A stretch of 64,000 bases of DNA. Origin: DASQFI01 sp035633215. Its GTDB lineage: Bacteria > Acidobacteriota > Vicinamibacteria > Vicinamibacterales > SCN-69-37. The position numbers and the translations under genes are program-made. The notes below the pieces were generated by a model. That model worked only from the letters and a program-made list of their open reading frames with translations, did no database searches and had not been told where the DNA came from. The stretch is from assembly GCA_035633215.1 (NCBI GenBank), contig DASQFI010000010.1:248001-312000 (forward strand). The letters are read 5' to 3'. Below are positions 62,377 to 64,000 of the stretch, one piece after another; within the stretch, counting starts at the first letter, position 1, and each line of letters starts with the position of its first letter.

Positions 62377-63831
62377 GTGACGGACATCCCCGTGCCCGAG
62401 GTGGCGGCGATTGCGACGCCCGTCCCGGCAGCCCCGCCGGTGCCGGGCCGGCGGCGCTACGACCGCTCCATTGTCGAAGGACCGCTCGGGCTGGCCGTCT
62501 GGAAGATCGCGTGGCCCACGATGCTCACGAACATCATCGGCGGGCTGCAGGGCATCGTGGACCACGTGCTCGTCGGCAATCTCGTCGGCTTTGCCGCCAA
62601 CGCCGCCATTGGCGTCGCCTGGCAGATCATCCTCGTCGTCATCATCTTCATCACGTCGCTGTTCACGGGCATGAGCGTGCTCGTGGCGCGCTTTGCGGGC
62701 GCGGGCGACGAGGAAAAAGTCGATCGCGTCGTCTACCAGGCGTTCCTGACGGCCGTCGGCATCTCGGCGGGCATCATGGCGCCGATCGGCTACTTCGCGT
62801 CGCCCTGGCTCCTCGATCTCGTCAACGCGGCGCCGGCGGTGAAAGCCGAGGCGCTCCCGTTCCTGCGCGTGATGTTCCTCTTCAGCAGCGGCATGCTGAT
62901 CTTCTTCATGATCAGCGGCGCGCTGCGGTCGGCGGGCGACGCGCGGACGCCGATGATCCTCGGCATCGTCCTGACGGTGCTGAACCTGGTGCTGAACGTG
63001 ATCCTGATTCGCGGACTGGGTCCCATTCCTGCGCTGGGCACGGTCGGCTCGGCGATCGGCACGGTGATCGCCTCCGCCGTCGTCGGGGCGTACGCGATGT
63101 GGAAGCTCTGGCGCGGCGGATGGGTCGTCTGCTTCCCGCGCGGGCACGGCTGGGGGCCCGACTGGACGATCATCCGGTCGCTCTTTCGATTCGGGCTGCC
63201 CACCGGCATCCAGGGCATCGCGATGAACGTCGGGGGCGTGTTCATGCTGGCGTTCATCGGCTCGCTCGCCCAGAGCGCGGCCGCGCAGGCCGCGTTTGCG
63301 GTGTCGTACACCCAGCTGTTCTCGCTGATTACCTGGACGTCGGTCGGACTGATGGGCGCGGCCGCGACCGTTGCCGGGCAGAACCTCGGCGCGCGACAGC
63401 CTGAACGCGCCGATCAAGCCGTGCACATCGCCGCGCGGTACGGCGTGGGCGGCGCGGCCTTCGTGGGCGCGTTCTTCCTGTTCATCCCGCGGCAGCTGCT
63501 GGCGATCTTCGGCATGAGCGATCCGGCGGTCGTCGAGATCGGCGTGGAGCTCCTGCGCATCCTCAGTGTGTCCGGGTTGATGATCGCGGTCGCGCTCACC
63601 TACACGGGCGGACTGCAGGGCACGGGAGACACGCGCAGCCCGCTCTACATCTCGATTGCGTCACAGATCGTCGTCCCGCTCAGCATCTGCTTCGTGATTC
63701 AGCAGATGGGCAGCCTGGATCCGATCGACATCTGGATTGCGATCCTCGTCGGCCACGCGACGCGCTGTGTGCTGAGCGTCCTCCGGTTCAATCAGGGCAA
63801 GTGGCGCAAGATCGCGGTGGGGATTGACTAA
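62377..63831 (+). CDS. MATE-family efflux transporter
   Basis: A 484-aa MATE exporter with about 12 TM helices. Recognisable parts are VWKIAWPTMLTNIIGGLQGIVDHVLVGNL in TM1-2, AANAAIGVAWQIILVVIIFITSLFTGMSVLVARFAGAGDEEKV, the repeat-start RFGLPTGIQGIAMNVGGVFM in the second half, and QNLGARQPERADQAV. It exports cationic or other small molecules using an H+ or Na+ gradient. GTG 62377 was chosen as the start of the native-looking N-terminus; the Shine-Dalgarno is weak and upstream alternatives exist. It is 133 bp after the DUF1772 gene. Confidence 0.9.
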   Translation: MTDIPVPEVAAIATPVPAAPPVPGRRRYDRSIVEGPLGLAVWKIAWPTMLTNIIGGLQGIVDHVLVGNLVGFAANAAIGVAWQIILVVIIFITSLFTGMSVLVARFAGAGDEEKVDRVVYQAFLTAVGISAGIMAPIGYFASPWLLDLVNAAPAVKAEALPFLRVMFLFSSGMLIFFMISGALRSAGDARTPMILGIVLTVLNLVLNVILIRGLGPIPALGTVGSAIGTVIASAVVGAYAMWKLWRGGWVVCFPRGHGWGPDWTIIRSLFRFGLPTGIQGIAMNVGGVFMLAFIGSLAQSAAAQAAFAVSYTQLFSLITWTSVGLMGAAATVAGQNLGARQPERADQAVHIAARYGVGGAAFVGAFFLFIPRQLLAIFGMSDPAVVEIGVELLRILSVSGLMIAVALTYTGGLQGTGDTRSPLYISIASQIVVPLSICFVIQQMGSLDPIDIWIAILVGHATRCVLSVLRFNQGKWRKIAVGID

Positions 63832-63867
63832 GCTCGCCGGGCGGCTCAGGCCCCGGAAAGCCGGTGG

Positions 63868-63882
63868 TGCGGACAGTCCGCA
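63868..63882 (+). terminator. Short hairpin after the MATE gene
   Basis: TGCGGAC-A-GTCCGCA, a 7-bp perfect palindrome 37 bp after the stop codon, with no T tract. It may be a weak terminator. Confidence 0.4.
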
Positions 63883-63933
63883 GACCGTTCAACATAAGCG
63901 CCTTTCCAGGGGCAGACAGTGACCGCTGACACG

Positions 63934-63960
63934 AAGAGGAAGGCCCAAAGGCTCAAAGCA
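63934..63960. repeat. AAAGGCTCAAAG tract near the window end
   Basis: GAGGAAGGCCCAAAGGCTCAAAGC, the same low-complexity family as the other intergenic tracts. The final 40 bp show no assignable gene; they end with CCGAAACCCGAG, which resembles the arm of the 31.6-kb inverted repeat. Confidence 0.55.
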
Positions 63961-64000
63961 GGAGCGCGCGTCACGGGTGTTTCACGCACCGAAACCCGAG

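Noticed and set aside
62218..63426. 402-codon minus-strand frame opposite the MATE gene
   Set aside because: His/Arg/Asp-rich shadow with no TM segments. The plus strand encodes a clear 12-TM transporter.

Overview
The window looks like chromosomal DNA of an Acidobacteriota member, most likely a Vicinamibacteria (subdivision 6)-type soil lineage. This is inferred from the GC-rich composition and from families typical of that phylum: Ser/Thr kinases with a C-terminal PD40 propeller, large MacB/FtsX permeases of the ADOP type paired with PadR regulators, acidobacterial vWFA-related secreted proteins, a carboxypeptidase-regulatory/TonB-type outer-membrane protein, and a tricorn-like protease. 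No rRNA, tRNA, CRISPR array, prophage or complete transposase gene was found.

Layout. 0-3.2 kb: NmrA-like reductase, broken AlkD-like gene, exported alpha/beta-hydrolase-like protein, HU-like protein. 3.3-9.2 kb: ADOP permease, vWFA-like protein, MFS transporter. 9.2-23.7 kb: a signalling block with four intact kinases and one kinase pseudogene, including a membrane/GAF/zinc-ribbon kinase followed by a C39-like peptidase cassette, a kinase-BRCT fusion, and an ECF sigma factor translationally coupled to a kinase. 23.9-34.4 kb: YncE-like propeller protein, small alpha-beta barrel protein, the 1265-aa TonB-type protein, a second vWFA-like protein, an ECF sigma factor fused in frame to a PheS-like aminoacyl-tRNA synthetase core, and a TAP-like exported peptidase. 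34.5-42.4 kb: tricorn-like protease, convergent with an operon of BNR-propeller, VOC and secreted proteins, then an HD hydrolase. 42.5-60.2 kb: three full ADOP permeases each with a PadR gene, one 5'-truncated ADOP, a cytochrome c/AdoMetDC-like pair, small enzymes, a broken cold-shock gene and another kinase. 60.2-64 kb: a tightly coupled run with a PlsC acyltransferase and a DUF1772 protein, then a MATE exporter.

The most unusual items are the sigma factor-PheS fusion, with a strong internal Shine-Dalgarno/GTG at the domain boundary and altered pocket residues; the kinase-BRCT fusion; and a set of sequence-diverse intergenic palindromes that repeatedly lie on or next to stop codons. One of these appears to supply the C-terminus of a PadR protein, and a related one sits where a kinase start codon should be. 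Three genes are broken (AlkD-like, PD40 kinase, cold-shock). Two carry TGG-to-TAG changes and two carry apparent one-base losses in G runs, so real decay and assembly error both need considering.

All family assignments were made by reading motifs by eye. No database search was run.
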